This document shows, piece after piece, positions 12,065 to 24,049 of a stretch of DNA of 64,000 bases. Position 1 is the first letter of the stretch; the number at the start of each line of letters is the position of its first letter. Source of the stretch: Cordia subcordata (Eukaryota; Streptophyta; Magnoliopsida; Boraginales; Cordiaceae); the NCBI GenBank assembly GCA_028554755.1, contig JAPTOF010000026.1, positions 868,001-932,000 on the forward strand, read 5' to 3'. Below the pieces are notes generated by a model. The model did no database searches and had not been told where the DNA came from. It was given only the letters and a program-made list of their open reading frames with translations. The translations under genes were made by a program, and so were the position numbers.

Positions 12065-12330
12065 CGTTGCTTGATTGATTAAAGCTTGCTAAAGTCGCTA
12101 CCGAGAGGGCACGCTTTTCGTTTGCCCTTGGAAATTCATATGATTTTTTTTAAAAGAAAAAGAAAAAAAATATATTCTGGAAGAAGAAGAAGAGGAGGAG
12201 GAAGGTGGTGAATTGAATGTGGACTGGGTCAAAAATGTAATTTTCAAAGCATTTGGTGAGAATCCAATTTGAAATTTTTTACTGCTATTTTGAGCAGAGC
12301 TTTGCGTTAGGTGTGATATTCCTATTACAT
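12065..12330 (-). promoter_or_regulatory. MACPF gene 5' leader and proximal promoter region
   Basis: Directly upstream of the ATG on the minus strand is a leader with repeated AATCAATCAAG words. A strongly pyrimidine-rich block on the minus strand follows (purine run on the plus strand, 12180-12208), of the kind often seen in plant 5' leaders. No TATA box could be assigned with confidence. Confidence 0.4.
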
Positions 12331-13190
12331 TTATTAAACAATTAAATAATAATTATAATAATAAAATATCAAAATAGTGGTGCCATTGGACTTCTGTATT
12401 GTACATATATAATAATCAATGTAATAATTAACGCAGAGACAAAGTCAATTCTCTGCTGCTATTTGGTACTGAATCTGACAAGAATGTGTAATTTGACTAC
12501 CATCATTTGGCACCATATGGGTTCCTTTTTTTTTATCAATGTGTGTTTCACGGGTTTTCTTTTCTTTCTTTCCTTTTTCCCTTTTCCTATCTATGAAAGC
12601 AATCATATTTGCGAAAGATCGTTTGGCATTCTACACACTACGTGGTATAGCTGTTCGGGAGTCAACCTGCACAGTCCGAAGAAAACAAAGGATAGGATTT
12701 ATGACTCAATAATTCCACACAAATGGGTCAATCTAACCCAACCTCTTAAGCAAACATGTCAGATCGGGTCGACCCTGTGTGACCCCACTAACCCGCCAAA
12801 ATATTTTTTTAACTTGTCAACCCATTTAATTTACTTAACCTGCCTTAAGTTTGAAAAATCATGTGTAATTACTTGTGTGATATAAGTTTAATTATTATAT
12901 TTTTTATTGATTATGGTCGTTGTTATGATTTCATAATTATATATGTATATATGTATGTTTATGTATGTGTGTGTGTGTATGTAGGGTCAACCCACCTGAC
13001 CCATTTACCTGTCAACCCTCCAACCCACCAAGGGTCAAGTGTAGGTCGGCACTTTGCTAGCCCACCAAAAATGACCTTACTCGACAACTTGCTTAACCTA
13101 CTTAAACGACGGTTGATCATCTTCACAAAGGCACTGAAGCCGATCTTAGGAGGGCAAATATTGTCTATACCTGCAAAAAAATAGTAAAGG
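12331..13190. other. Intergenic, probable old DNA-transposon relic with GGGTCAACCC-type words
   Basis: No supported gene. From about 12740 to 13060 words such as GGGTCGACCC, TGACCCCACTAACCCG, GGGTCAACCCACC and CAACCCACCAAGGGTCAA recur in both orientations around an AT-rich core. A short TG/TA microsatellite lies at about 12936-12981. This looks like the terminal part of a degraded hAT-like or MULE-like element, but no clean inverted termini were found. Confidence 0.3.
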
Positions 13191-14340
13191 AAATTTTGTA
13201 AAAATAAGAAGAGAAGAAAAGCAGAAAAGCGTTTCCATGGCGCGGCATAGTGACAAAGGATCATTATTGACGAAATCCCTCATCGAAGAGCGAGGTCGTC
13301 AAAATGGAAGTATAATCACTATCGTTGGAAAGCTTTGAGGGAAAAGACGTGCTAAGGGGACGCGTCCTTTGCGTTATCTTTTAGTGAGTCAGAAGGTGCC
13401 GATCTCCTACCCTTCTGCGTAATCATCTTAATGCAATACCAACGAGGGGGAGTAGAGTCACAGGTTGCCGATTTAAGAGGAGATTCGTCAGATTTGTAAA
13501 CGCAAATGAACGGCCTAGCACAAGCAATGGAAATCTTTTTGGAAAAAAAAAAATCTTATTTGAGAGTGTGAAGAACGAAGGATAAAGAGGCTTGACGGCA
13601 AATGGAAAAAGACAGAGGCAAGGGAAAATGAAAATAGCTTGAAGAAAATTCTAAAAAATGAGAGGAAAACCAAGAAGCTTAAATAGAGAAGGGGGCACCT
13701 CGAATGTGGGAAAGGTGCCTTGAATGAGGTAAGAGTGGTAGCTATCGTGATAGTTACAAAGGCAAAAAAGCATTTATGACGGTGACATGCGTCATTTAAT
13801 GGCCCACACATGCTGATTGACATAGGGCACATGAATGGTGGGGAATAATAGGTTGTAATCATGCAGACTAGAGGATGCCCAAAGTCACAAGGGAGTGACA
13901 AGTTAGACCTCAACAAGGGTAGGTCCATAGTAGAACTCCTGCCAAAGTAGGTTCACATTGAGGCTCTTATGAAAGGAGGCCCGATTTTAGACAAACGCCT
14001 AGAAATGCCAAAATGCGAGATAGCAACGGGTCTTTGGTGAAGGCTATTATCATAAGGCTAGAACCTAGCCTGACATACATTGACCTAACTAGGCGCATAT
14101 ACCTCACCCTCCCATCTCACCTTATCTCCTCTTACTTGTTAGAGAAATGGGGCAAGTTGGCCAATTGGGTGACTTTTTCCTCTCGCTGACAGAAAAGGAA
14201 GTCAAATTGCCCAATTGGGTGCCAACACCATCATTAGTTCTCTCCCAAACAAACCTTATAAATTCTACGCTTGAAGCCCTAAGGCAAGTCAGCCATTTTC
14301 TTGCCTGAAGTATCTTTTTCTCTCCCAAAAGCTTTTTCCA
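13191..14340. other. Unassigned intergenic sequence, less AT-rich, possibly an LTR fragment
   Basis: Base composition is more balanced than the surroundings. A minus-strand open frame of 137 codons (13928-13515) is rich in Phe, Leu and Ser without any recognisable domain. The word CCAATTGGGTG occurs twice (about 14161 and 14211). The texture is that of a Ty3-type LTR fragment, but no partner, primer site or polypurine tract is present to prove it. Confidence 0.25.
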
Positions 14341-14509
14341 TTAGCAAAAACTAATTTGATGGAGTTTACCCCAGGGGAAAAAGCTTGGCCATGTGCTCTT
14401 TATGCAAGTCTCCAGTAATCGAACAATATTAGTGATTTTATGCATCATCAGAAACATTTTGATAAGATCACATACCCAGAACTAGCATTATCATATAACC
14501 CGATCGAGA

Positions 14510-14536
14510 CATATATATATATATACACACACACAA
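14510..14536. repeat. (AT)n(AC)n microsatellite
   Basis: An uninterrupted AT dinucleotide run passes into an AC run. Confidence 0.9.
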
Positions 14537-14856
14537 CTCATATAGCAGGTTTTGAGCAGATTCCACACTACATGGAGTCCTGAACTATGGTTATGTTTTG
14601 TTTGTGTTGGGTTGACGAGGACTTCGCATCTTTAAAGAGAAAGAGTTTGTAAGGCCTTCCCAAATCGGTTCTTTGTAATATTTATGTGCACTTTATAATA
14701 ACTTGAGCTCATTATTACTGTCATCATAAGGCTTAAGCATTTAGGCTAGATGATTGGGCTCAATTATGGTGGCAGCCTAGTCGTTGGACCTAGGTTGTTA
14801 CATCATATATTGGGAAGAGTGGCAAAGAGAGAAAAAAGACAAAGAAAGCATATACA

Positions 14857-14900
14857 CAGACACACACACACACATACATATATATACACATACACATGTA
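14857..14900. repeat. CA/TA-rich microsatellite
   Basis: CACACACACACA is followed by ATACATATATATACACATACACATG. Short open frames across it are artefacts of the repeat. Confidence 0.85.
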
Positions 14901-15427
14901 TGTATACTTTTAGATCTAATAAATCAGTGTAAAGGGAAGGAAAAGAGAAAGAACAAGGGAGAAAATCATTGAAGATCTGTACTTCTTTCTTCTTTTTCTT
15001 TTATGTGTGTGTTACAAATGCCAAGGGGTGCATAGTAATATTTAGGTGTATGGTGAGTGAGGTGTATGGTAATTTTGTTGGAATTATTGCATATTTTTTA
15101 ATTTTAATGATTTTAAATAATTGATGTCCTTGATTATATTCCAGTTGATTATAAATAATTGGCTTTTTCCACATTACTGCATATATTTACAATGGTGATT
15201 ACTTAGAGTTGATTGATCAAGAATTACAGCTTCTATGGAGCTTGAAGTATGGATCTTGTCATGAAAAGCATTGGTCGAAGACTTAGAATAATTTTTTATA
15301 AATTGGTCTTCATTTTGCATTAGTGTGCTTTTTTTTATAAATGTGCATGTTTTTAAAGTATGTCAACTAGTTAAGTTTGTTTTCGACAAGCTTTACACTT
15401 TTTGGTTTGTTTTGAACTATCTTTAAA

Positions 15428-15473
15428 CTACACACACACACAAAAACACACAAAAAACATATATGTATGTATG

Positions 15474-15508
<35 letters not shown>

Positions 15509-15578
15509 ATGTATGTACGTGCATAACATATGTATGTATGTTATGTATGTATATATATATATATATGTATGTATGTGT
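15428..15578. repeat. Compound CA / GTAT / TA / TG microsatellite
   Basis: Runs of CA, GTAT, AT, GT and again GTAT and AT follow one another over about 150 bp. The open frames on both strands encode only Tyr/Ile/Val/Cys/Thr strings and are not genes. Confidence 0.9.
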
Positions 15579-15639
15579 CCAGTAATTTCGAACTTGAATT
15601 TGATATAAGATGAACATTTCATCCTTTTTATGCACAGGT

Positions 15640-16694
15640 TAGCTTGTATTTAATAGATTTGATATAAAGCTAAGTTCAATTGCCTTTGACAACCATATTC
15701 TTTTGCTAAAAACATGCTTAACACTATGCATTTGGTAGGAAAAGGCTTTTTGCAAAGTTGGAAGACTTTTTCGAATTCATGTACTAGCACTAGCTAAGCG
15801 TGACAGTGGACTAATAGGCACCAACTGAGGCTAGGGTTGGCCGGTAGGGTCAACCAATTTGGTCACTAAGCCATGCCTTAGCACCGTATGAGGGTTTCGG
15901 TTGACTGTAGGGTCATCGGTAATTCAAGTGAGTCTACAGCCGACTGGTAATTCCAATAAGTCCATTATTGCTACCGACAAAGGCACCGATCAATCAATAA
16001 GAGCCAACTAATAGTGTCAATTACTCTAAAAAATCACTATTGGGGTTTTACCTTTTTTCTATTATAAATAGATGCTTTCATCCCCAACATTTCCCAACTT
16101 GATCTAAGCTTTCATTTGCAGTACATCTATATTCAAAGCTTCCCACTTGCATTAAATTCTCTCAGTTATCTTTGTTAATCAAGTTTGTTGAGCTTTAAAT
16201 TGCCTATCCACTTTAAGCAATATAGAAAGGTATTTATACCTTTGTATTCCCTTGCTCTAAAGAAGTTCCATTGTAAACCAAACTCTACTTTCCATTACTT
16301 TCCTTCTTCACTCTTGGATAGAATAGATTGTATGATTAACCTTGTAAGGAAAGAGTGAAGGATAAAACTCCTTTAAGTGTTGGGTGAATACTTAAGGTCC
16401 TTGTGGTAAAAGAAGATGCGTAATACATTGTCCTACACTTTTACAACATTCAAAACAAGAAGCTGAAGTTCATGGTAAAATTTTCAAAACCCTAAGTGAA
16501 ACCTTAGGTGATGGATTAAGCCGAAGGGAGTTCAAATCACCTTAAAATCATTACATTTGATTCTCTTCTCCCTTAGCTCTTTATATTGAGTTGTTTAATT
16601 GCTCATTACATTGTTTCATTATATTTCATCATACACCATATTTTTAACTTGAAAATTTTATTTTTCCTTTATTTGTGCCAAATATCCAATTCAC
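15640..16694 (+). repeat. 5' LTR of the outer copia element (main part)
   Basis: The block 15800-16690 reads like a long copia LTR. It has CAACCGAC-type repeats, a TATA box at about 16061-16070 (CTATTATAAATAG) and transcribed-region words such as CAAGCTTTC-like starts. It continues on the far side of element 2 (21342 onward) into a degenerate methionine-tRNA primer site (about 21375-21393, TGTTAGAGCCGAGTGCTCT) and gag. The left end is not defined, so 15640 is approximate. The 3' LTR is not in the window. Confidence 0.6.
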
Positions 16695-16977
16695 TGTTAG
16701 AAAGTGAAAGAGGCTATTTTAAATATAGAGAGAAAACTAAACTGAATTTTATTATTTCTTCTAACTTGGGCATCTATAACTGAAATCTTTCATCCCCTAT
16801 ATATAAGGTACTCTAGACATCTAAAACTAAATAGGATCTGGTTAAACTAATCTTTTACATATTAAAATAACTAATAGATTAATCCTAACTTGACTAGGAA
16901 AATAGCCAATAAACTAATCTACTATAATTAGGACTCCTAAATGTATCCAAATCCTAAATCAAGTTTATTTACTAACA
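16695..16977 (-). repeat. Element 2 3' LTR
   Basis: 283 bp, TGTTAGAAAG to TTTACTAACA. It is preceded by target duplication TTCAC and abuts the purine tract in element orientation. Confidence 0.92.
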
Positions 16978-17081
16978 TCCCTCCTTAAACTTGATTTGAT
17001 TCTCGTTACTCCAAGTAAAGTTTTCAGTTGGATGAACACGTGACTCTTGAGGGGCTTTATAAGAACGTCAGCAATCTAATA

Positions 17082-18456
17082 TTAAGACTTCAGATGCTCT
17101 ATCTTCACTTCCTTTCTTGCGACACATTCTTGAATAAAGTGGTAACGTGTATCAATGTGCTTGTTTCTTTTATGAAAGACTGGATTTTTTGCCAAGGCAA
17201 TTGTAGACTTGTTGTCAACATAGATCTCTATAGGCTTTTCTTGAGGCGTATTAAGCTCCTTCATCAAGTTTCTTAACCACAATGCATGGCAAACACATGA
17301 GGCGGTAACTACATACTTAGCTTCATATGTTGAGAGTGTGACAATGGGTTGTTTCTCAGAACTCCAAGTGAATGCAGTATCATCTATAAAGAAAAGAAAT
17401 CTAGTGTCTGTCATCTAGATCACCAGCCCAATCGCTATCACTATACGCTACAAGCTTGAAATTATGGCTTTAGGAGTATAGAAGTCCATAATCAAGAGTC
17501 CCTTTGATGTAGCAAAGTATTCTCTTAGTGTCTTGAGATGTGTCTTAGTAGGAGCCTTCATAAAGTGACTTTTAAGTCCTACAGCAAAGAGGATATTCGG
17601 TCTTGTGCATGTCAAGTACCTTAGGCTTCCAACTAGACTCTTGAATAATGTTGAATCTACTCGTTCTTCTACATCATCTCTTGACAATTGTACTCCACAT
17701 TTGATTAAAGTATTTATAGGCTAGCAGTTTTCCATATTGAACTTCTTCAGGATCTCTTTTGCATAACCTCCTTGAGAAATAAATATTCCTTCATCCGTTT
17801 GCTTCACTTTGATTCCAATATAATAGGACATGAGTCCTATATCAGTCATCTCGAACTCTTTCGCCATTGTCCTTTTGAACTCTTCAAATAAGCTTGAATT
17901 ATTGCTGGTGAAAATCAAGTCATCCACATACAAGCAAACAATCAATATATCTCCATTTTCACACTTAGTGTAAAGAGCATGCTCATGTGAACACTTAGAG
18001 AAATTATTTTGATGAAAGTATTCGTCAATTCTGTTATACCAAGCTCTTGGAGCTTGTTTTAGGCCATAGAGGGCTTTGTTCAGTTTCAAAACTTTGTTTT
18101 TAGATCCTTCTCTACATATCTCGATGGTTGTTCAATGTACACCTCTTCATTCAAAAACAATTTAGGAATGCAGATTTCACATCTAATTGATGAATTTTCC
18201 ATCTATATTAAGCTACTAAAGATATAATAAATCTTATAGTTTCCAAGCGAGCAACAAGAGCAAATATCACATCATAGCCAATGCCAACTCTTCTATAGCC
18301 TTTTATAACTATCGTTCCCTTGTATCCTACCACTTCACCTTTTACATTCCTCTTTATTGTGTAGACCCACTTTACTCCAATGGCTTTGTGTCCTTCAAGT
18401 AAAGTTGCAAGCTCCCAAATATCATTCTTCTTGATTGCTTTGATCTCTTCATCCAT
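17082..18456 (-). pseudogene. Element 2 reverse transcriptase and RNase H relic
   Basis: Minus-strand pieces in element order are: RT start MDEEIKAIKKNDIWEL and VGVKW-like IGVKWVYTIK (18456-18208); KLNKALYGLKQAPRAWYNR with an intact CLYVDDLIF (18089-17721); SLVGSLRYLTCTRPNILFAVG (17687-17448); and RNase H with WSSEKQPIVTLSTYEAKYV, DNKSTIALAKNPVFH and KHIDTRYHFI (17414-17082). The catalytic YVDD is retained, but the frames are separated by stops and a gap near 18090-18207. Confidence 0.85.
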
Positions 18457-18739
18457 ACCTCCTCTCTATTTGTCACTCTTATTAGCTTCCTCAAACGTTA
18501 TTGGCTCGCAATCAGCAAGAAGACAAAAGAGAGTTAGTTCATCATTTAAATTTCAAGTTACCTCGTAAATTTCACTGAAGCTTCTAAAGCGATGAGCTCT
18601 TTCTTCAGGACTTGGACTTGTTGCAAGGAGTTTCCTTGACCTATAGTTGGAGATGGAGTTGGAGTTGGAGTCAAAGTCGGAGTTGGAGTTGCAGTTGAAG
18701 TTGGAGAAGGAGTTGAAGAGATAGAATCACTATTTGCTT

Positions 18740-20201
18740 CTACTTTTTGCTCTTGTAAAGGTAAGAATTTATCTTCTTTTTACTCATTAATGCCCCAATC
18801 TCATTTTGATTCTTCATCAAATTGAGCATCTCTACTAATAATAATCCTTTCATTAATAGGATTATAGAGCTTGTAGCCTTTGGAGTGTTTTTCATAACCA
18901 GTAAAAACAAGTTTTTGCCTTTTGTCATCAAGTTTGGATCGAACTTGATCAGGAACATGAGTATAGGCTGTGCATCTAAAAACTTGTAAATGGTTGATCG
19001 CAGGCTTCTTTTTGTACCATGTTTCCAATGGTGTCTTGTTAGAGAGACTCTTTGTAGCACAACAATTCAAGAGATACACCGCACAATCAATGGCTTCAGT
19101 CCAAAATTCTTTTGGCATTCCTTTAGTCTTCAACATACTCCGTATCATCTCAAGAATCACTCTATTTTTTTCTCTCAACAACTCCATTCTATTAAGGCGA
19201 TTAAGGAACTGTCAAAAGGCATTGAATACCATAATCGTCACAGAATCTTTCAAATTCTTTTGATGTGAATTTTTTGCCTCTATCAGATTTCATAGCTTTT
19301 ATCTTGTAGCCATTTTCTTTTTCAACAAGGGCCTTAAATAGCTTGAACTTCTCAAAAGCTTTAGATTTTTCTTTTAAAAAATAGACCCAAGTTTTACAAC
19401 TATGACCATCAATTAAAAGAATGAAGTATTTATTTTTACCATAAGAACTTGGATTCATAGGCCTACAAATACCGGTATGGACAAGTTCAAGTGGCCTCCT
19501 TGCTCTTGTTATAGCCTCTTGTGAGAAACTTTTCCTAGCTTTTTTCCCAAGAAAGGATGATTAATGAGAGGCAATCCATTTACCATAATATTTTTTGACA
19601 TCAAAGACAAATTTTCAAAATTTATGTGCCCAAATCTCAAATGCCAAAGCCAAGAAGTTTCTTTTACACATGCTTTAAAATATTTTGATGTATCATTCTG
19701 AATATTTAATACAAACAATCTATTTCTTCTTATTGGAACTTTTGTTGTCCAAACATTATTTTTTATCTTCCAATAAAATTGTGTAATTTTCTCAAGAAGT
19801 TGACCAAGACTCAAAATATTACTTATTAACTTTGGCACATAATACACTTCAGAAATAAGATGATGCCTTCTATCTTTCAAATGGATTAGAATCTTACCTT
19901 TGCCTTCCATAGGGATCGTAGAGCCATCTCTAGATTTTACATTACCCTTGATAGTTTCATCAAGCTCTGCAAATATAATCATTTTTCTACTCATGTGACT
20001 GCTAGCTGTCGTATCAAGATACCTTGAAGTCTCTTCTCTATTAAGTTCACCTTGATAAGCCATCAACAAGGTTATCTCCTTTTCTCCTTGCTTCTCCATG
20101 TAATTTACTTTCTCAGCCATAACTTTTGGATTTTTTTCTGCATTCATAAGAATAATGCCCAAATTTCTAACAATTGTAACATTGAACTGACGATTTATCA
20201 T
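18740..20201 (-). pseudogene. Element 2 protease and integrase relic
   Basis: The piece 20201-19509 carries a protease-like RYLDTTASSHMS, where the usual catalytic DTG is DTT, and a pre-integrase WLWHLRFGHINFENL. The piece 19458-19201 has integrase core words FILLIDGHSCKTWVYFLKEK and KSDRGKKFTSKEF. The piece 19187-18801 has REKNRVILEMIRSML, PKEFWTEAI and RCTAYTHVPDQVRSKLDDK, then KLVFTGYEKHSKGYKLYNP. Stops and frameshifts separate them. Confidence 0.85.
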
Positions 20202-20444
20202 ACTTTCCTAAATTGTTGCCTCTTCCACTCCCAGGTTATCGTGTATTGTTCTCTTCTTGATTGGATTGATTAAATCTTTCTCTTGCACCACGTCTTCGCC
20301 CTCTTTGTCCATGTCCACATCCACGTCCACGTCCTCATTAACTGCTATTAGTATTGGAGTTTTCTTCTTTCTTCAAAGTAAGATTGCTTTGAATAACCTT
20401 TCTAGGACTTCTTTATCCTTCTTTTCATGTCTTTCTTCATAGGC

Positions 20445-20772
20445 TTATAACAAACCCGTAAGTTCATCAATGGACATGGTAACTACATCCTTTGATTTTT
20501 CAATGGCTACAACAATATATTCATATTTTGGATGCAAAGAACGAAGGATTTTTTCTACTACATGGGCATCTTCCAAATCTTCTCCATATCTTTTTAATTG
20601 ATTGGAAAACCACCGAAACTCTTGAAATATAATCTGATATAGATTTAGTATCATTCATATGGAGAGATTCAAACTCACCTCTTAAAAAGTTTGAAGACGA
20701 ACCTTTTTTACCATGTCTACTCCCTTTGGAATTTTTAGAGAATCTCTCATGCTTCCTTTGTAGTAGTGGCAC
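20445..20772 (-). pseudogene. Element 2 gag relic
   Basis: Two overlapping minus-strand frames contain [20 protein letters not shown] and [20 protein letters not shown], the central block of TNT1-type gag proteins. A frameshift lies at about 20580-20650. Confidence 0.8.
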
Positions 20773-21057
20773 ATGAGATCTTCTTTAACTTCACTTCATC
20801 CAAACATAGATGGATGATAGAAAGAGCTTATTAATCTTTCTTACGAGATCTTTTTAACGTGTCCTTTTAAGTTTGACTCAAGGCTGCGTCTTCATTTGGT
20901 TTTGTGTAGCCTTTTTCTACAATTTCTCAAGCATTTTGAGAGCCAAGAAGGGCCTTTAGACGAATTGCCTAATTATTATAATTATCCTTTTTCAGGAGAG
21001 GGATTGAAATGAAAGAATCCCATTAGCCACCATATTTACCTAGCTCTAATACCACTT

Positions 21058-21341
21058 TGTTAAAAAGTGGAAGAGGCTATTTTGAATATGAAAAGAAAAC
21101 TAAACTGAATTTTATTATTTCTTCTAACTTGTGCATCTACTACTAAAAGCTTTCACCCCTTATATATAGGCTACTCTAGAAATCCAAAACTAAATAGGAT
21201 TTAATTAAACCAATCTTTTACATATTAAAATAGCTAATAAATTAATCCTAACTTGACTAGGAAAATAACTAATAAACTAATCCTACTATAATTAGGACTC
21301 TTAAACGTATCCAAATCCTAAATCAAGTTTATTTACTAACA
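21058..21341 (-). repeat. Element 2 5' LTR
   Basis: 284 bp, TGTTAAAAAG to TTTACTAACA, followed by TTCAC. The internal side carries the methionine-tRNA primer site on the minus strand (about 21044-21056). Confidence 0.92.
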
Positions 21342-21716
21342 TTCACCCCCTCCAATTATTTCTCTGGGCTACACGTGTTAGAGCCGAGTGCTCTACATAC
21401 ACATTGCATATTTTGTGTGATTATTTGCATATTTTGTGTGTTTAACTTATCCATCTTGAGGTAAAGATCATTATGACACAGAGAGCTTTTAAGGATCAAT
21501 CCGCAACTAGGACACCTTTTGAAAAATTAAGATGAGGATTTTTCTTCAAGCAAATGACTATAAGCATGGAAAATAATTATGGATGAGCCTATTATTCCTA
21601 AGAAAGAGGTAAATATTGTCAAAGTCCCTAAACCAAAAGAAGAATGGGATAAGAATGATATTAAACTTGTTGAAACTAATACTAATGCCATTCATTATAT
21701 TTATCTTGTTACAATG
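21342..21716 (+). pseudogene. Outer copia element: LTR end, primer site and gag start
   Basis: After element 2's TSD the outer LTR finishes, followed by the degenerate primer site (about 21375-21393). From about 21472 broken gag frames follow, ending in PKPKEEWDKNDIKLVETN and NAIHYIYL, a conserved gag stretch. The gag is interrupted at 21717 by element 3 and resumes at 30448. Confidence 0.75.
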
Positions 21717-21863
21717 TCCAATATTTCTATAAAAAAACCATTAATTTTTTAACTACCAGCTATGTTGGCAACTTCCCATAATCTCATAACTACTAGTTAG
21801 TTTTTCCTTGATGGGGAGAAAAACTATCTAATGAGAGGGTTTTGTTTTAGGTCCTTAAGCCTA

Positions 21864-22803
21864 TAGGGGTGGACCTAAGGTAGTAGTGTGCAATGTTGGT
21901 CACCACCCTCAATTTGTAATTTTTTATTTATTCTTTAGTTTTGGAAGTTAAAACATTTGAACAAGTATTTTTGCCACCTCTTGTTGAACAAAACAAACTA
22001 AGTTAGCTTGGTGGTCAGGTGCTTTATTTAAAAGAGAAAGGCGTGGGTTTGATTCCATGTGTATACCTTCTAATTGTTTTATTCCTTTTGCAAGCAAAAT
22101 CAGTTACTTTGACTAAAAAATGAAAGGAAAGAAAAAAAAAAAAAAAAGAACCCATGTAGAGGATCAACTCATTAGCCACCACTTAACAACATAGCACCCC
22201 CACTCACATTAGAAAAAAATTAGGTTCTTACGCTTACATTAATACAAATGACTTTTTAAAATTTTTAAATGTTTATGAACCACTTTTTTTAAAAAACTTA
22301 TTAAATATTTATTATCTTAGGCTGCCTCTCACAAGTTATAATGTTGTTCACCAATCAATATCACAAAATTTACAAAACCTCTCGTCTCATGAATCAGGTA
22401 GTATTTTTTACTTCAATTTTAGTTTTTATCTACTTTTATATAGATAACGATTGATATTATTGATGTTTAATTTTGGTGAATTAATTAACTTATTTTTTAT
22501 TCTTGTCAATTGTAGAAAAATAGAGTTTTTTTTTTTATTCTTGATTACTATAATTTTTATTAAATTTTTTGTTCTAGACTTTAACATATCAATTGTGAAA
22601 ACAAACTTGACATTAAAATGGACAAATAAAAGTCTATTTGTATTCAATAATAAATTTTATTATATATAATATCTTATTTTATAGTTTACTCTTATTTTAG
22701 AAGTGACTATTTTGTGATTTAGATTGAAAACTTGAACCGAATCATAATTTGATGTAACTACTTTTCTGCCACCCCTACTTAAAAATTCCTAGGTCCACCA
22801 CTG
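21864..22803. mobile_element. hAT-like non-autonomous element A in element 3 LTR
   Basis: Inverted termini are TAGGGGTGGACCTAAGG on the left and, read inward from the right, CAGTGGTGGACCTAGG. Flanks are TAAGCCTA (21856-21863) and TAAGCCTG (22804-22811), an 8-bp duplication with one difference, the hAT hallmark. The uninterrupted LTR copy at 30.2 kb lacks this block, which proves insertion. There is no coding capacity. An A-box-like TAGCTTGGTGG (22004-22014) and a B-box-like GGTTTGATTCC (22046-22056) lie 140 bp from its left end. Confidence 0.85.
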
Positions 22804-22963
22804 TAAGCCTGGCTAATCTATGAGATAAAATATATACCATCAATTTGGGATCTTTTCAAGGCTTAGAAGAATCCAAAACTTCTTGATTCTACAGTGCTCA
22901 AATCAATGGCTAGAGGTACGTAATCTTATGCAAATAATTTGCATTATGATTTTACATACACAC

Positions 22964-22968
22964 ATAGA

Positions 22969-23051
<83 letters not shown>
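22964..23051. repeat. (CA)n(TA)n microsatellite in element 3 LTR
   Basis: A CA run with a short CGCG interruption passes into a long TA run. At the same place the 3' LTR has only TATATGTATATTGC, so the repeat expanded after insertion. Confidence 0.9.
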
Positions 23052-23053
<2 letters not shown>

Positions 23054-24049
23054 CTATCACATAGAAGATCATGCTATAGGAGTTTAGTGAATTCTTATAG
23101 TTGGTATCGGAGCACTTATGCCTCTGCCTTGATGCCATGGAATCATTTTACATGTCATGTTACTTTTCATGATTCCACACCATATATATAATATTTGGTT
23201 GATGTCATGATTTCACAAGTCAATTGTCTTCATGTGAATAGATATTATAATGTCTTGAAGCCATATAACAAACTTGGATAAAGTAATCAACCTTTTTAGA
23301 CCACAATGACTTGATAATGCTTATCATGTATAACATAAATAGATAAGAAGACAAACTTATCATGATGCAAGCTTCATCATCTCAGCTAGTGAATTTATCA
23401 CAAGGTAGTGTTATAACATTAATATTTATATGATTTTGATGTCGATAACTTGTAATGTTAGGATTCTTTGGTTTAGAAATTATTATTGAATTTATTGTTG
23501 GAAGTCAATTATGATTATGTTTCTTTCGAAAATTCTATTTTTTCTTTAAAAATTATTTAATGTTTTGTGATTCGTATAGTTTTTACTAATTAGAGAGTAA
23601 CCATAGCATCTTTAATTAGGAAAAATTATATATTAATTTACTATATTGGATCACTTTTAATTAAAGACATTAATTGTAATTATATCACAATTTAGTATAA
23701 TAAATTTTATTCCAAAGGAATTTTTATTATACTGTGACATGCGATTAATTAGGATGAAATATCAAATTATATTCTTTAATTTACCCACAAGAATTGAAGA
23801 GAAGAACATAATTTGATAATTTTATCATTAGAGTATATGTGTATCTATTTGAATTAGTAACTTAGCCTACAAGCAGTTTCTATGTCATGTGATTCATATT
23901 TCTTTATGTTCTATATTGGTAGAGCATAATATATAATTATTTATCTCAATCTTTAACAGAAGCATAAACATAATTTTATTTTGTGCAGTTTTTCAATATG
24001 TGGATATATCTGATATTGTTTTGGTCAAAGAATAGCTGATATATCTGAT

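Larger units (their letters stand above)
16695..21341 (-). mobile_element. Ty1/copia retrotransposon (element 2), LTR to LTR, minus orientation
   Basis: LTRs at 16695-16977 and 21058-21341 both begin TGTTA and end TTTACTAACA. By eye they differ at about 28 of 283 positions, near 90 % identity. TTCAC flanks both ends (16690-16694 and 21342-21346), a perfect 5-bp target duplication. On the minus strand the primer site TGGTATTAGAGCT lies next to the right LTR and a purine tract AAGGAGGGA next to the left LTR, so the element reads right to left. Gag, protease, integrase, RT and RNase H are present in order but interrupted. It is inserted at the 3' end of the outer element's 5' LTR. Confidence 0.93.
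21717..23099 (+). repeat. Element 3 5' LTR, interrupted
   Basis: It aligns with 30061-30442 on both sides of the insertion: the ACTACCA(G/A)CTATGTTGG block on the left, and the TGGCTAATCTAT and AGATCATGCTATAGGAG blocks on the right. It lacks about 30 bp near its start compared with the other LTR. Confidence 0.85.

Noticed and set aside
12463..12885. 140-codon plus frame with a hydrophobic segment
   Set aside because: It overlaps a repeat-like GGGTCAACCC region, starts at a non-ATG codon, and no motif was found.
13515..13928. 137-codon minus frame with Cys and hydrophobic runs
   Set aside because: Phe/Ser/Leu content follows a purine-rich plus strand; no family features, and it lies in an LTR-like region.
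15402..15635. Open frames on both strands of about 65-70 codons
   Set aside because: They cross a compound dinucleotide/tetranucleotide microsatellite and encode only repeat strings.
22883..23191. 102-codon plus frame and its minus-strand partner
   Set aside because: Generated by the CA/TA microsatellite inside the element 3 LTR.
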